From NCBI GenBank assembly GCA_946624395.1, contig CAMORY010000016.1, forward strand, positions 1-19,508: a stretch of DNA of 19,508 bases, written 5' to 3'. A program made the translations under genes and the position numbers. A model generated the notes under the pieces. The model saw only the letters and a program-made list of their open reading frames with translations, had not been told where the DNA came from and made no database searches. The DNA is from an uncultured Clostridia bacterium. GTDB lineage: Bacteria; Bacillota; Clostridia; Christensenellales; Borkfalkiaceae. The number at the start of each line of letters is the position of its first letter. Position 1 is the stretch's first letter. This document shows, one piece after another, positions 1-7,143 of this stretch.

Positions 1-640
1 TGATTTTAAACGATTTTGCCGAACCGTTAACCGCTTTGACGTGTTTACCGTACTTTATGGCAAGATTTGCGGCGGATAAATCGCCTATCGCGTCCTTTTC
101 GGCTTTAAAATAAATTTCTTTCAATAATTTCAAACACGCGGTTTCGGGACATTGCCCCAAAAGATATTCGGTCCTGTCAACGCTCTGTATGCCGTTTTCC
201 GCCGTCTTAAACATACTGTCCATACACGGATAAGCCGACAAAACCACCGTGTCGGAATCGGCGGCTTTAACTACGCGTAAATTTTCCGCAAATACCGAAG
301 CGGGAATAAGCGGTCTGTTTGCGTCCATTATAGATATAACGTCTTCGTCTTTATACTTGTCGTCAAGATAACGTACGGCGTTCAGAATCGAACCGAAGCG
401 CGATTCGCCGCCAAGAATAACCCCCGCAAGATTGATTTCGTACTTGCTGCAGTAAGACTCAATAAACGCTTGCCAACCGTCTGGAATTATAACTACGGTT
501 TCATCATACACGCCCGATTTCTTTACGTTTAGCAACGAATGAATAATAATAGGTATTTCGTTAACCGTTAAAAATTGCTTGGGAACGCTTTGACAGGCTC
601 TGCTGCCCGCCCCGCCCGCAACAACTAACGCTATATTCAT
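1..640 (-). CDS. IspD/TarI-family cytidylyltransferase, 3' end beyond the window
   Basis: Nucleotidyltransferase of the IspD family, which transfers CMP from CTP to a sugar-alcohol phosphate: methylerythritol phosphate in IspD, ribitol phosphate in TarI. I see 213 residues, close to the usual length of about 230, so only the tail is missing. Visible signatures are the N-terminal loop GGAGSR (9-14), PKQF (20-23, catalytic Lys21), GGESRFGS (77-84), DANRP (106-110, metal-binding Asp106), DRTEYLLGQCPE (155-166) and a final SFKI matching the conserved KIT region. The start ATG overlaps the stop of the upstream glycosyltransferase as ATGA, with GGGAG 8 bases before it, so translation is probably coupled. 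The position at the end of a polysaccharide unit favours a role in making a CDP-activated polyol for the polymer, but a true isoprenoid IspD cannot be excluded without the downstream gene. Family call is firm, substrate uncertain. Confidence 0.85.
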   Translation of the reverse strand, partial: MNIALVVAGGAGSRACQSVPKQFLTVNEIPIIIHSLLNVKKSGVYDETVVIIPDGWQAFIESYCSKYEINLAGVILGGESRFGSILNAVRYLDDKYKDEDVISIMDANRPLIPASVFAENLRVVKAADSDTVVLSAYPCMDSMFKTAENGIQSVDRTEYLLGQCPETACLKLLKEIYFKAEKDAIGDLSAANLAIKYGKHVKAVNGSAKSFKI

Positions 641-2757
641 AAAATAATCTCCCGATTGTCTTTTTTGTTAAAATATTCTATATCCGGATTGAACGATTTG
701 CCTGCAAAAACACCTTTAATAAGTATCGAACATCTCTTAATTTTGTTTTTGTTCTTTGAAAACACGATTTTTAATATATGATAAGCGACTTTGCAAAGAT
801 AGTACAATTCGCCCTTTAACCCGATTTTTCGATAAAGATACCCCTCGTTGCGGTAAGAATAAAAATATCTATTAAGCCTATTTAAATCGTCCGCCGCTAT
901 GTTGCTACCCATATTTACCGCGGACTTATGTACGACTACGCTGTCCGCCACGTAATAGCAATCAAACACATCTGAAAGCCTGTAAGTGTATTCCCAGTCG
1001 TCCCCCCAGATAAAGAACTCTTTTATGGGCAGACCGACTTTTTCTATGGCGTTTGCGTTTATGAATAACGAAACGAACGTCGCTATGCGAATTTTCTGAC
1101 CGTTTATACCCGCATTGAATTTTTTATCCCCGATAGACCGACGTTGAATATTCATTTTAGAAAGCGTGCCGTCTTTCCATAAAACCTTGCTTGATAAATA
1201 TCCGAAATCGTTATTTTTGGATTTTGCGAAATTTATAAGCGCGGCAAGCGAATTTTCCTGCACTATACAGTCGTCGTCCATAATCCAAACGTAGTCCGCG
1301 CCCGTTTCCATGGCTTTTTTTATACCGAAGTTAAAGCCGCCCGCGCCGCCTAAATTTGCGCCCGTATTGAAATATAACACCTTGTCCGACTTAAGGTCTT
1401 GTATATATTCCGAAGTACCGTCGGTACTTGCGTTGTCTACGACTATTATTTTAAGCGCGGCATAATCGGATTTAAGCAACGCCTGTACGGCTTCTCTTAA
1501 AAGTTCTTTACGGTTATAAGACACAATAACCGCCGCGACGTTGCCGTAAATTTCGCCGCCGACGTGTTCTTTTTTGCGCGTTTCGCACTTGTTAAGCGTA
1601 AGAAAAGAAAGAGAGAACACAAACGGGTTTACGGTAAAACCTATAAGGTTCGGAACGATAAACCCATAGCCCAAAACCAAAAGGAGCAACGCCGTCAGAT
1701 ACCGGTCTTTATTAAAACTCGCCTTTATCGCAAGCGAATAGCCGAAAAGCACTAAAATCAGTCCGACAATCCCCGCTTCAAGAAAAATCTTAACGTACGA
1801 ATTGTCAACGAAAAACATTTCAAAAGCGCTATCGAAAAAGGTAATCTGATTCCACGTTTGCCACTCTATATCGCTTCCGAATAAGGTAAAGCCGTATTCC
1901 TTTAAGCCCTGATTGGCTAGATATAACCTATTGCTTAAATAATCGTTGAGTTTATCGAAAACGGGAATATCCGCACTATAAAGCGCCACGCATATAAAGG
2001 AAAGTGCGGCAAGTAGCCACGGAATTAAAACCGCAAACGTCTCCGCCGCTTTGCTTTTAAATCTGAAATCGGATTTGTTTGCGAAAATTTTACCGCAAAC
2101 GCCTATAATCACGCCGATAAGCGTAATAGCAAACGATATTCTCGAATCGGTAAATATATATAACGGTATCGCGGCGACGGTTAAAATAATAAGTTCCGCA
2201 TAAGTTATCTTCGATTTGCGAACAAAAACGTATCCCAAACAGAAAAACGAAAAAATACTCGGCGCGTTGGTCGTCCACGAAAAGCCTAAACCGTATCTGG
2301 TTTTATCACCCCTTGCGAATTCCGTGTTTTCATATATGCCCAAAAAAGAAAAAGAAACGACTAAAATAAGCGCCGCGCCTAATGCCGCAACAAAATATTT
2401 TACGACGTCTCGCAATTCAAATTTGGAAAATTCAAACAACAGTATAACCAGCATTACAATGTGCGCCTGTTTTGCCAAAACACCTATAAGCACACCGCAA
2501 AGACCTATACATGCCGACGCTAAATTAAGCCGCCTTTTCCGTAATGCCAAATCGGCTAAACAATCGCAAGCAAAAAATGCAAGTATTACTAAACGCGCGT
2601 AATGATAAACGTCGACGAAAAGGCTTTCTCCCGCGTACCTGAACGCTATTACGCTGGAAAAGACGTATAGAAACAAAACTACGAGTAAAAGTCTCTCATA
2701 ATTTCCGCATTTCTTTTCAGAAACTTTTACCGTATTTTTTATGTGTGAATTTTGCAA
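637..2757 (-). CDS. Fusion of Wzy/O-antigen-ligase-like membrane domain and GT2 glycosyltransferase
   Basis: A continuous 706-residue frame with two parts. Residues about 20-390 hold roughly ten hydrophobic segments and a DNSYVKIFLEAGIVGL stretch (318-333), matching the conserved tail region of O-antigen ligases and Wzy polymerases. Residues 407-660 are a family 2 glycosyltransferase: VIVSYNR, VVDNAS, NLGGAGGF (468-475), the metal-binding DDD (494-496), GDDWEY (585-590) and a later conserved-looking VVVHKS. The NLGGAGGF and GDDWEY pattern resembles galactofuranosyl- and rhamnosyltransferase-type GT2 enzymes. The likely job is lipid-linked glycan assembly: the GT domain would add a sugar on the cytoplasmic side while the membrane domain polymerises or ligates. 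The start is TTG, supported by AGGAGAG seven bases upstream; no ATG occurs until residue 102. The gene overlaps the end of the DUF4422 gene by 41 bases and is coupled to the cytidylyltransferase by ATGA. Domain calls are firm; the exact reaction is inferred. Confidence 0.85.
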   Translation of the reverse strand: MQNSHIKNTVKVSEKKCGNYERLLLVVLFLYVFSSVIAFRYAGESLFVDVYHYARLVILAFFACDCLADLALRKRRLNLASACIGLCGVLIGVLAKQAHIVMLVILLFEFSKFELRDVVKYFVAALGAALILVVSFSFLGIYENTEFARGDKTRYGLGFSWTTNAPSIFSFFCLGYVFVRKSKITYAELIILTVAAIPLYIFTDSRISFAITLIGVIIGVCGKIFANKSDFRFKSKAAETFAVLIPWLLAALSFICVALYSADIPVFDKLNDYLSNRLYLANQGLKEYGFTLFGSDIEWQTWNQITFFDSAFEMFFVDNSYVKIFLEAGIVGLILVLFGYSLAIKASFNKDRYLTALLLLVLGYGFIVPNLIGFTVNPFVFSLSFLTLNKCETRKKEHVGGEIYGNVAAVIVSYNRKELLREAVQALLKSDYAALKIIVVDNASTDGTSEYIQDLKSDKVLYFNTGANLGGAGGFNFGIKKAMETGADYVWIMDDDCIVQENSLAALINFAKSKNNDFGYLSSKVLWKDGTLSKMNIQRRSIGDKKFNAGINGQKIRIATFVSLFINANAIEKVGLPIKEFFIWGDDWEYTYRLSDVFDCYYVADSVVVHKSAVNMGSNIAADDLNRLNRYFYSYRNEGYLYRKIGLKGELYYLCKVAYHILKIVFSKNKNKIKRCSILIKGVFAGKSFNPDIEYFNKKDNREIIL

Positions 2758-3499
2758 GCAAAAACTCTCCTATTTTCTTTACCCAGTTCGTCTTCTCGGT
2801 GGAAATGACCTTAATCTCCGAATATTTTATCTTATTAGTATCGATATAAACGTCCAGAAGAAGCTCCGAAATTCTGCCGAAAAAACGGGCGTGGAACGCG
2901 TCGTACTTTTTTACGTCCACCCTATTTTCAAGTTCCGAAAGAATGGGAAAAAGCCAGCCGCAATATTTATCCAGCACCGACTTTTTCATTATCGCCATAT
3001 TGAACATATGCGCGCTCCTGCGCTTTTTCAAGCGCAAAAACTCCGCATAATATTCGCCGCACTTTTCTTTTATTATTTCGCCCGTTATATCGAGCGGTTC
3101 TACGTACATAGTGTGCGCGTAGTGCGAATACAGGGTTTCTATGTAATAGTTGCGCTTTTTTGGAAGTATCACGTCCGTTTCGCGCAAAAGCTTGTCGCAC
3201 TCTGCCGTACTTAAAACTCCGACGGTTTTGCCGCCGACCGAAAACTTAAAAGTCCCCTTAAAATACCGTCTGTAATGTACCAGCCCCACGGCATTAAGTT
3301 GCAAATTTTTCCACGCGTAATAAAGCGCGGTCAGTTCGCAATAATACGGGTTTTTATCGGAAATATTGTCCCCCGCGTCGTCAGAGCAAGACAAAAATTT
3401 ATCTTTCCCCTTTGCGCCGACCTGAACGGGCAGATAAAGCGCGTCTTCGGGAAAAGGATATAATTTATGCGCGGCGATTATAATTTTCGTATCTGGCAC
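2717..3499 (-). CDS. DUF4422 family glycosyltransferase (capsule/exopolysaccharide)
   Basis: A 260-residue soluble protein with the layout of DUF4422 proteins, which occur in capsule and exopolysaccharide clusters and are regarded as glycosyltransferases. Seen in order: KIIIAAHK at the N-terminus (5-12), DNISDKNPYYCELTALYYAW (44-63), VGLVHYRRYF (71-80), DVILPKKRNYY (109-119), HMFNMAIMKK (164-173) and RISELLLDVYI (209-219). No signal peptide or membrane segment, so it should act in the cytoplasm on a lipid-linked acceptor. The start is GTG at 3499 with GGGG six bases upstream; an in-frame TAG just before it excludes an upstream start. It is the first gene of a unit driven by the promoter at 3534-3562, and its last 41 bases overlap the Wzy-GT2 fusion. 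The sugar transferred cannot be read from the sequence. Confidence 0.85.
   Translation of the reverse strand: MPDTKIIIAAHKLYPFPEDALYLPVQVGAKGKDKFLSCSDDAGDNISDKNPYYCELTALYYAWKNLQLNAVGLVHYRRYFKGTFKFSVGGKTVGVLSTAECDKLLRETDVILPKKRNYYIETLYSHYAHTMYVEPLDITGEIIKEKCGEYYAEFLRLKKRRSAHMFNMAIMKKSVLDKYCGWLFPILSELENRVDVKKYDAFHARFFGRISELLLDVYIDTNKIKYSEIKVISTEKTNWVKKIGEFLLAKFTHKKYGKSF
2765..2771 (-). promoter_or_regulatory. Shine-Dalgarno site that fixes a TTG start
   Basis: AGGAGAG on the minus strand, seven bases before the TTG at 2757. It lies inside the coding region of the upstream DUF4422 gene. It decides the start of the Wzy-GT2 fusion, because no ATG or GTG is available before the first membrane segment. 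Confidence 0.7.
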
Positions 3500-3533
3500 G
3501 TTCTACCCCGTTATAATATAATTAATTTTATAG

Positions 3534-3562
3534 ATTGTACCATTTTTAACTTAAACTGTCAA
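3534..3562 (-). promoter_or_regulatory. Near-consensus sigma-70/sigma-A promoter for the glycosyltransferase unit
   Basis: On the minus strand TTGACA (3562-3557), a 17-base spacer, then TACAAT (3539-3534). The -35 box is a perfect match and the -10 box differs at one position. Transcription would start near 3527, about 28 bases before the GTG of the DUF4422 gene. It lies just downstream of the terminator at 3614-3651, so the DUF4422, Wzy-GT2 and cytidylyltransferase genes form their own unit. Confidence 0.8.
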
Positions 3563-3613
3563 TACAAAAGCGGAATTACCGCGCACAAATAACGCAAAAC
3601 CATTAAACGCAAT

Positions 3614-3651
3614 AAAAAAAGCCGCCCAAATAATTTTTAAGCAACTTTTTT
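3614..3651 (-). terminator. Rho-independent terminator after the sugar transferase
   Basis: The minus-strand transcript can form a continuous 16-pair stem (3651-3636 with 3630-3615) around a five-base loop, running into seven U residues. Four pairs are G-U wobbles, which become A-C mismatches in the opposite transcript, so the structure suits minus-strand transcription only. It begins about 36 bases after the stop of the sugar transferase. Confidence 0.75.
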
Positions 3652-3687
3652 ATGTCAGATTTATTAAACCGTTATCTTCGCCCGTTT

Positions 3688-4422
3688 TTAAGAAGCCCCC
3701 GTGCGCTTAAACACGCATACTGCGGTTTTAAGCATTATTTTTATATCGAGCCACGCTGAACACTTGTCCACGTAATAAAGTTCTAAGTCCTGCCTTTCGC
3801 CGCTGTCGTACGTGCGGTTGTTTCTGCCGTTCACCGCCCACCAGCCGACCATACCCGGTTTTACCGAAAGCAACTTGTCCGCGTCTTTACCGTACTTTTC
3901 GTACGCTTCGCACCTTAAAAGCGGTCTTGGACCTACGAACGATATTTTGCCCGTAAACACGGCGAAAATATTAGGCAGTTCGTCAAGGCTTGTCTTACGC
4001 AAAAATCTGCCGAGTTTGGTAATTCGCGGGTCGTCTTCGAGTTTGTATTCCTTTTTATACGCGGCGACCTGCTCCGCCGACAGAGAATCTTCTATTTTAT
4101 CCGCGTCTTTTCTCATACTGCGGAACTTGGCTATTCTTATCTCTTTACCGTTTTTTCCAACGCGCTTTTGCACGTAAAACACCTTGCCGCCGTCTGAAAT
4201 TTTTACCGTAAGCGCAATAAGCAGATAAAGCCAACTTAAAAGAATAATAAGTAGCCCTGAAAGTATTATATCAAACGTTCTTTTGAAAAACAGATAAGTT
4301 TTATACCCGAAAGTTTTTTGGCGCAATACGTAATCGGGCGCGACGGGGCGCGCACTGTATAGCGATAATTCCGCGTTTTCCGTATCGACTAAAATATCTT
4401 TCTCTTCCGTTTCTATTCCCAT
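3688..4422 (-). CDS. Undecaprenyl-phosphate sugar-1-phosphate transferase (short WbaP/PglC-type)
   Basis: Initiating phosphoglycosyl transferase: moves a sugar-1-phosphate from a UDP-sugar to undecaprenyl phosphate at the inner membrane face, starting a surface polysaccharide repeat unit. Taking ATG at 4422 gives 244 residues. There is one hydrophobic hairpin or helix (50-74) and then the bacterial sugar-transferase domain: KFRSM (99-103), DPRITKLGRFLRKTSLDELPN (131-151, with the Asp147-Glu148 catalytic dyad), SFVGPRP (161-167) and KPGMVGWWAVNGR (188-200). It lacks the four-helix N-terminal region of full-length WbaP, so it is the minimal monotopic type. The frame is open to 4599, but that extension overlaps tadA and the promoter at 4481-4509, so it was not used. 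A TTG at 4437 with AGGGGA upstream is an alternative start, adding five residues. Sugar specificity is unknown. Confidence 0.9.
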   Translation of the reverse strand: MGIETEEKDILVDTENAELSLYSARPVAPDYVLRQKTFGYKTYLFFKRTFDIILSGLLIILLSWLYLLIALTVKISDGGKVFYVQKRVGKNGKEIRIAKFRSMRKDADKIEDSLSAEQVAAYKKEYKLEDDPRITKLGRFLRKTSLDELPNIFAVFTGKISFVGPRPLLRCEAYEKYGKDADKLLSVKPGMVGWWAVNGRNNRTYDSGERQDLELYYVDKCSAWLDIKIMLKTAVCVFKRTGAS

Positions 4423-4480
4423 AGTAGTTTCTTTCAAAAAATTAAATCCCCTGTGCCATATGGTAAGTTCCGATGTTTTT

Positions 4481-4509
4481 ATTATACTATATACCCAAAA
4501 TAAAAGCAA
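4481..4509 (-). promoter_or_regulatory. Promoter for the sugar transferase
   Basis: On the minus strand TTGCTT (4509-4504), 17 bases, then a perfect TATAAT (4486-4481). The predicted start of transcription near 4474 leaves a leader of about 50 bases before the ATG at 4422. The -35 box matches only at TTG, so strength is uncertain. Its position inside the longer open frame argues against the 4599 start of that frame. Confidence 0.6.
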
Positions 4510-4544
4510 TAATAAAAACTCAAAAACCCCCGCGGCGACGCACG

Positions 4545-5006
4545 CTAAACGTTTTCCGCTCTCTTTTTGCGGAAATAATCTTTTATAAGCGCGGCGCAAG
4601 TTTGCTCTTCCACGCCGCCGAGATAGTCCACGCTGTGGTTAAGCCCGTTATCCGAAAGAACGGGGTACTTGCTTTCGGCACAGCCGCTCTTTTTTTCGTA
4701 CGCACCGAAAACCGCACGCTTTATCCGCGCGTTCGCTATCGCCCCCGCGCACATGGCGCAAGGTTCTAAAGTTATATATATTTCCGCACCGTCAAGACGG
4801 CGGCTTTTAAGTTTTTTACACGCTTTTTCAATCGCAATCATCTCCGCGTGGCGGGTCGCCACTTGCGAATTTTCCGTTCGGTTATACCCGCGCGCCACGA
4901 TTTTATCACCCATCACTATAACTGCGCCGATAGGCACGTCGTCTATTTCGCGCGCTTTTAAAGCCTCTTTTATTGCGGCGCGCATAAATCTTTTTTCTCT
5001 CGTCAT
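4545..5006 (-). CDS. tadA: tRNA-specific adenosine deaminase
   Basis: Deaminates adenosine 34 of tRNA-Arg(ACG) to inosine in the cytoplasm, allowing wobble decoding. The 153 residues match the family length. The cytidine-deaminase-fold signature is complete: HAE (53-55; zinc ligand His53 and proton shuttle Glu55) and PCAMC (82-86; zinc ligands Cys83 and Cys86). Also typical are VPIGAVIV (24-31), the early RHAEM context and ARIKRAVFGA (93-102). The start ATG overlaps the stop of the M14 peptidase gene as ATGA, with GGAG five bases upstream. It is the last gene of a five-gene operon; the next gene has its own promoter. The assignment is secure. Confidence 0.96.
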   Translation of the reverse strand: MTREKRFMRAAIKEALKAREIDDVPIGAVIVMGDKIVARGYNRTENSQVATRHAEMIAIEKACKKLKSRRLDGAEIYITLEPCAMCAGAIANARIKRAVFGAYEKKSGCAESKYPVLSDNGLNHSVDYLGGVEEQTCAALIKDYFRKKRAENV

Positions 5007-5764
5007 AAAATCTCCGTAATAACCTTTAAAACGTCGCGGTTTTTAATAAAAATCTCTTCCGCAAATTCTTTGCCTATGGGGTGCGTAAGATTATCCGAAC
5101 CCACTTCTAACGTCAGCGCGGGTATACCTAATTTTTCAATGCACCAGTCCTTATCCCCGCCGCAGGAAACACCCGCGCTCTTTAACGGATACCCCGTCGC
5201 CGCGGAAACCGCTTGCGCTATATGAAAATCGCGCTCCCGCGCCTTTTGCCCCTGAAAAAACTCCCAGTAAATCTCTTCGCCTTTGCTGTGATAACTAACC
5301 GTCATATCGGGTTTAACGGACAAAGTAAAATCGCGAAGAGAGCGCGTTTCGCTTTCGGAAAAAGGGAATTCGCCTATGTAATTTTCGGCGGACTTTTCCC
5401 GCACGTTCTTTTCGCCGCCTCCCCATCTTGCGTCGAAATTAACGTTTAAATCCACACGCCTTGCGTTGGCTTTATAGGTTTTATCGCCGTATAACGCTTC
5501 CGCTATACCGTCTATATTTACCGCGGGAATAAAATACGCCGTTCCGCGCGCGCCTATCTTAGCAAAATGCGCCGCCTGCATCATACCGATATAAGTAGTT
5601 ATATATTCCCTTGCGTGTATTGCGTACTGTAAAAGGACTACGGGGCGCGCAGTCTTACAAACTGCAACGTACGGTATAAGCGCGCCGTTTTCGGTACAGC
5701 CGATAAATCCCTTTTCGCCTTCATAACCGCGGTAAAAAACGTTTAATTCTTCCAAAACGTCCAT
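5003..5764 (-). CDS. M14 family zinc metallopeptidase, cytoplasmic
   Basis: Zinc carboxypeptidase fold. Zinc ligands appear as HARE (His50, Glu53) and SYHS (His159), with the catalytic Glu220 in LTLEVG. NIDG (83-86) and VDLNVNF (104-110) follow the usual order. In family proteins the second motif is normally DLNRNF, whose Arg binds the substrate C-terminal carboxylate; here a Val stands there, so ordinary carboxypeptidase activity is doubtful. The 253 residues have no signal peptide or membrane segment, suggesting a cytoplasmic enzyme, perhaps handling recycled peptidoglycan peptides like gamma-D-glutamyl-diamino acid peptidases; that is inference. The gene starts 15 bases after rlmH and overlaps tadA by ATGA. 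No Shine-Dalgarno site is visible and the ATG lies in a small hairpin (5762-5777), so translation may depend on coupling to rlmH. Confidence 0.85.
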   Translation of the reverse strand: MDVLEELNVFYRGYEGEKGFIGCTENGALIPYVAVCKTARPVVLLQYAIHAREYITTYIGMMQAAHFAKIGARGTAYFIPAVNIDGIAEALYGDKTYKANARRVDLNVNFDARWGGGEKNVREKSAENYIGEFPFSESETRSLRDFTLSVKPDMTVSYHSKGEEIYWEFFQGQKARERDFHIAQAVSAATGYPLKSAGVSCGGDKDWCIEKLGIPALTLEVGSDNLTHPIGKEFAEEIFIKNRDVLKVITEIL

Positions 5765-5777
5765 ACCGTATGGTATG
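5762..5777 (-). other. Small hairpin covering the start codon of the M14 peptidase gene
   Basis: The minus-strand RNA can pair CAUACC with GGUAUG around a four-base AUAC loop, and the start AUG is in the 3' arm. The rlmH stop (5780-5782) is three bases before the hairpin, so a ribosome finishing rlmH would open it. Six pairs is short, so the effect may be modest. Confidence 0.45.
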
Positions 5778-5779
5778 CG

Positions 5780-6244
5780 CTATTTGTGGTACGGTGTTCC
5801 GCCTATAATACAAAACGCCCTATAAATCTGCTCCACGCATATTAACCTAAAAAGCGTGTGCGGAAAGGTCATGTCCGAAACAGAAACAAGTCCGTCGGCT
5901 TTACGCTTTATCTCGTCCGATAAACCGTAAGAACCGCCTATAACAAAGGTTATTTCGCCCGTGCCGCTATCCACAAGTTTTTTGATTTGTTCAGCAAACT
6001 TTTCGCTCGAATATTTTTTGCCTTCTATCGCGAACGCGAACACCGCGCCGCGAAGTTTAGGAATAATATTTTTCCCTTCCCGCTCTATTGTAGTAAGCGC
6101 GGAAAGTCCCGCGGCGTTTTCTTCTGCCACTTCAAAAACGTTAAAATCGCAAAACCGTTTAAGCCTTTTAGCGTATTCCGCAATCCCTTCCGCAAAATAT
6201 TTTTCTTTGATTTTACCCACGCAAACGAGATTTATTTTTATCAT
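5780..6244 (-). CDS. rlmH: 23S rRNA (pseudouridine1915-N3)-methyltransferase
   Basis: SPOUT-class methyltransferase that uses S-adenosylmethionine to methylate pseudouridine 1915 in helix 69 of 23S rRNA on assembled ribosomes. From ATG 6244 it has 154 residues, against about 159 for the family. The trefoil-knot hallmarks are present: IGGSYGL (102-108), MTFPHTLFR (125-133), VEQIYRA (137-143) and the C-terminal PYHK. The start fits homologs (MIKINLVCVGK); an open frame 19 codons longer runs into the CPBP gene and has an Arg/Trp/Tyr-rich unrelated N-terminus, so it was rejected. AGG lies six bases before the ATG, a weak ribosome site. Gaps are 13 bases from the CPBP gene and 15 bases to the M14 peptidase gene. 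Confidence 0.96.
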   Translation of the reverse strand: MIKINLVCVGKIKEKYFAEGIAEYAKRLKRFCDFNVFEVAEENAAGLSALTTIEREGKNIIPKLRGAVFAFAIEGKKYSSEKFAEQIKKLVDSGTGEITFVIGGSYGLSDEIKRKADGLVSVSDMTFPHTLFRLICVEQIYRAFCIIGGTPYHK

Positions 6245-6257
6245 ATTAAACCTGTAA

Positions 6258-7124
6258 TTATAACGGCAATACCGACAACGCCACCATAAGCGCCGCCGCA
6301 AATATTCCGATTATCCCGAAAGGAATATAAAAGTCCTTTATGCTTTCCGTTTTGCCGCTTGCTACCGCAAATTTTTCCCGCGGAACGAAAATAATTACCG
6401 CAAAAAGTATCAATAAAGATATTCCGACTATTATGGTAATCGGATAAAATAAAAACGAATTCGGGACTTTAAAATATTCTAGTGCAAGCGCCATAAAATT
6501 ATTGACAAAGTGGGCGATTATAGTAGGTATTATACTCTTTGCTTTTAAAGCAAGAACGCCAAGCCCCAACCCGTAAATAAACTGATATACTAATTGCGAT
6601 ACGCTTCCGTGATAAAGCGCAAAACACAGCGCGACCGTAAAAATTCCCGATACCTTTCCCGCTTTAGATACGCTTTCAGCCACAACGCCGCGGAAAAACA
6701 GTTCTTCCCCCACGGCGGGCAAAAGGCACAACACGACGGAGAACAATACGAATTGAAAAGCATTGTTCAATATCTGCGGCTCGGGCGGAATTCTTCCGCC
6801 AAGGTTTTTCACCACGTCAGATACCGTATAATTGACAAAGCCCAGCCCCAACAGCATACCGAACGCCAAAAGCAACGCGGCAAACAAATGCACGTATGCG
6901 CATTTACGGATATACACCGTTTTTACGCTTTTTTTTGCGCTTAAAACAACCGCAGTTATAAACACGGCAAAGGTTAAAACCGAATTTACCGCGTACAAAA
7001 CCACTTCGGATGCATGAAAAGCGTTTAAAACGTTGCGCGAGATAATCGCAACCGCTAAAAATAAAAGCAGCGTGGCGGTATAAATAAAACCACCACGTTT
7101 TGCACCTTTTAAATTCCCTTCCAT
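6258..7124 (-). CDS. CPBP family intramembrane glutamic protease
   Basis: Membrane protein of 288 residues with about eight hydrophobic segments and the three conserved CPBP (Rce1/ABI-type) motifs: EELFFR (140-145, catalytic Glu pair and Arg), FALYHGS (168-174, His172) and AHFVNN (204-209, His205 and Asn208). These residues form the active site of this intramembrane protease family. In bacteria such proteins serve in varied tasks, including bacteriocin immunity and processing of membrane proteins; nothing here points to a substrate. The start has GGGAAGG upstream of ATG. It lies 19 bases after the membrane-anchored unknown gene and 13 bases before rlmH, so it sits inside the operon, without adjacent bacteriocin genes. 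A last hydrophobic segment follows the active-site region (about 262-286). Confidence 0.9.
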   Translation of the reverse strand: MEGNLKGAKRGGFIYTATLLLFLAVAIISRNVLNAFHASEVVLYAVNSVLTFAVFITAVVLSAKKSVKTVYIRKCAYVHLFAALLLAFGMLLGLGFVNYTVSDVVKNLGGRIPPEPQILNNAFQFVLFSVVLCLLPAVGEELFFRGVVAESVSKAGKVSGIFTVALCFALYHGSVSQLVYQFIYGLGLGVLALKAKSIIPTIIAHFVNNFMALALEYFKVPNSFLFYPITIIVGISLLILFAVIIFVPREKFAVASGKTESIKDFYIPFGIIGIFAAALMVALSVLPL

Positions 7125-7143
7125 TTTTTCCTTCCCGAAAAAA

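Noticed and set aside
4510..4545. Terminator directly after tadA
   Set aside because: A GC-rich patch is followed by T runs, but I could not form a sound stem.
4423..4599. N-terminal extension of the sugar transferase with a Leu-rich hydrophobic stretch
   Set aside because: It starts at TTG inside tadA, covers the TATAAT promoter at 4481-4509 and is not typical of the minimal enzymes; the hydrophobic run is translation of AT-rich intergenic DNA.
6245..6301. 19-codon upstream extension of rlmH
   Set aside because: It lies in the end of the CPBP protease gene and has an unrelated Arg/Trp/Tyr-rich sequence; family members start at MIKI.
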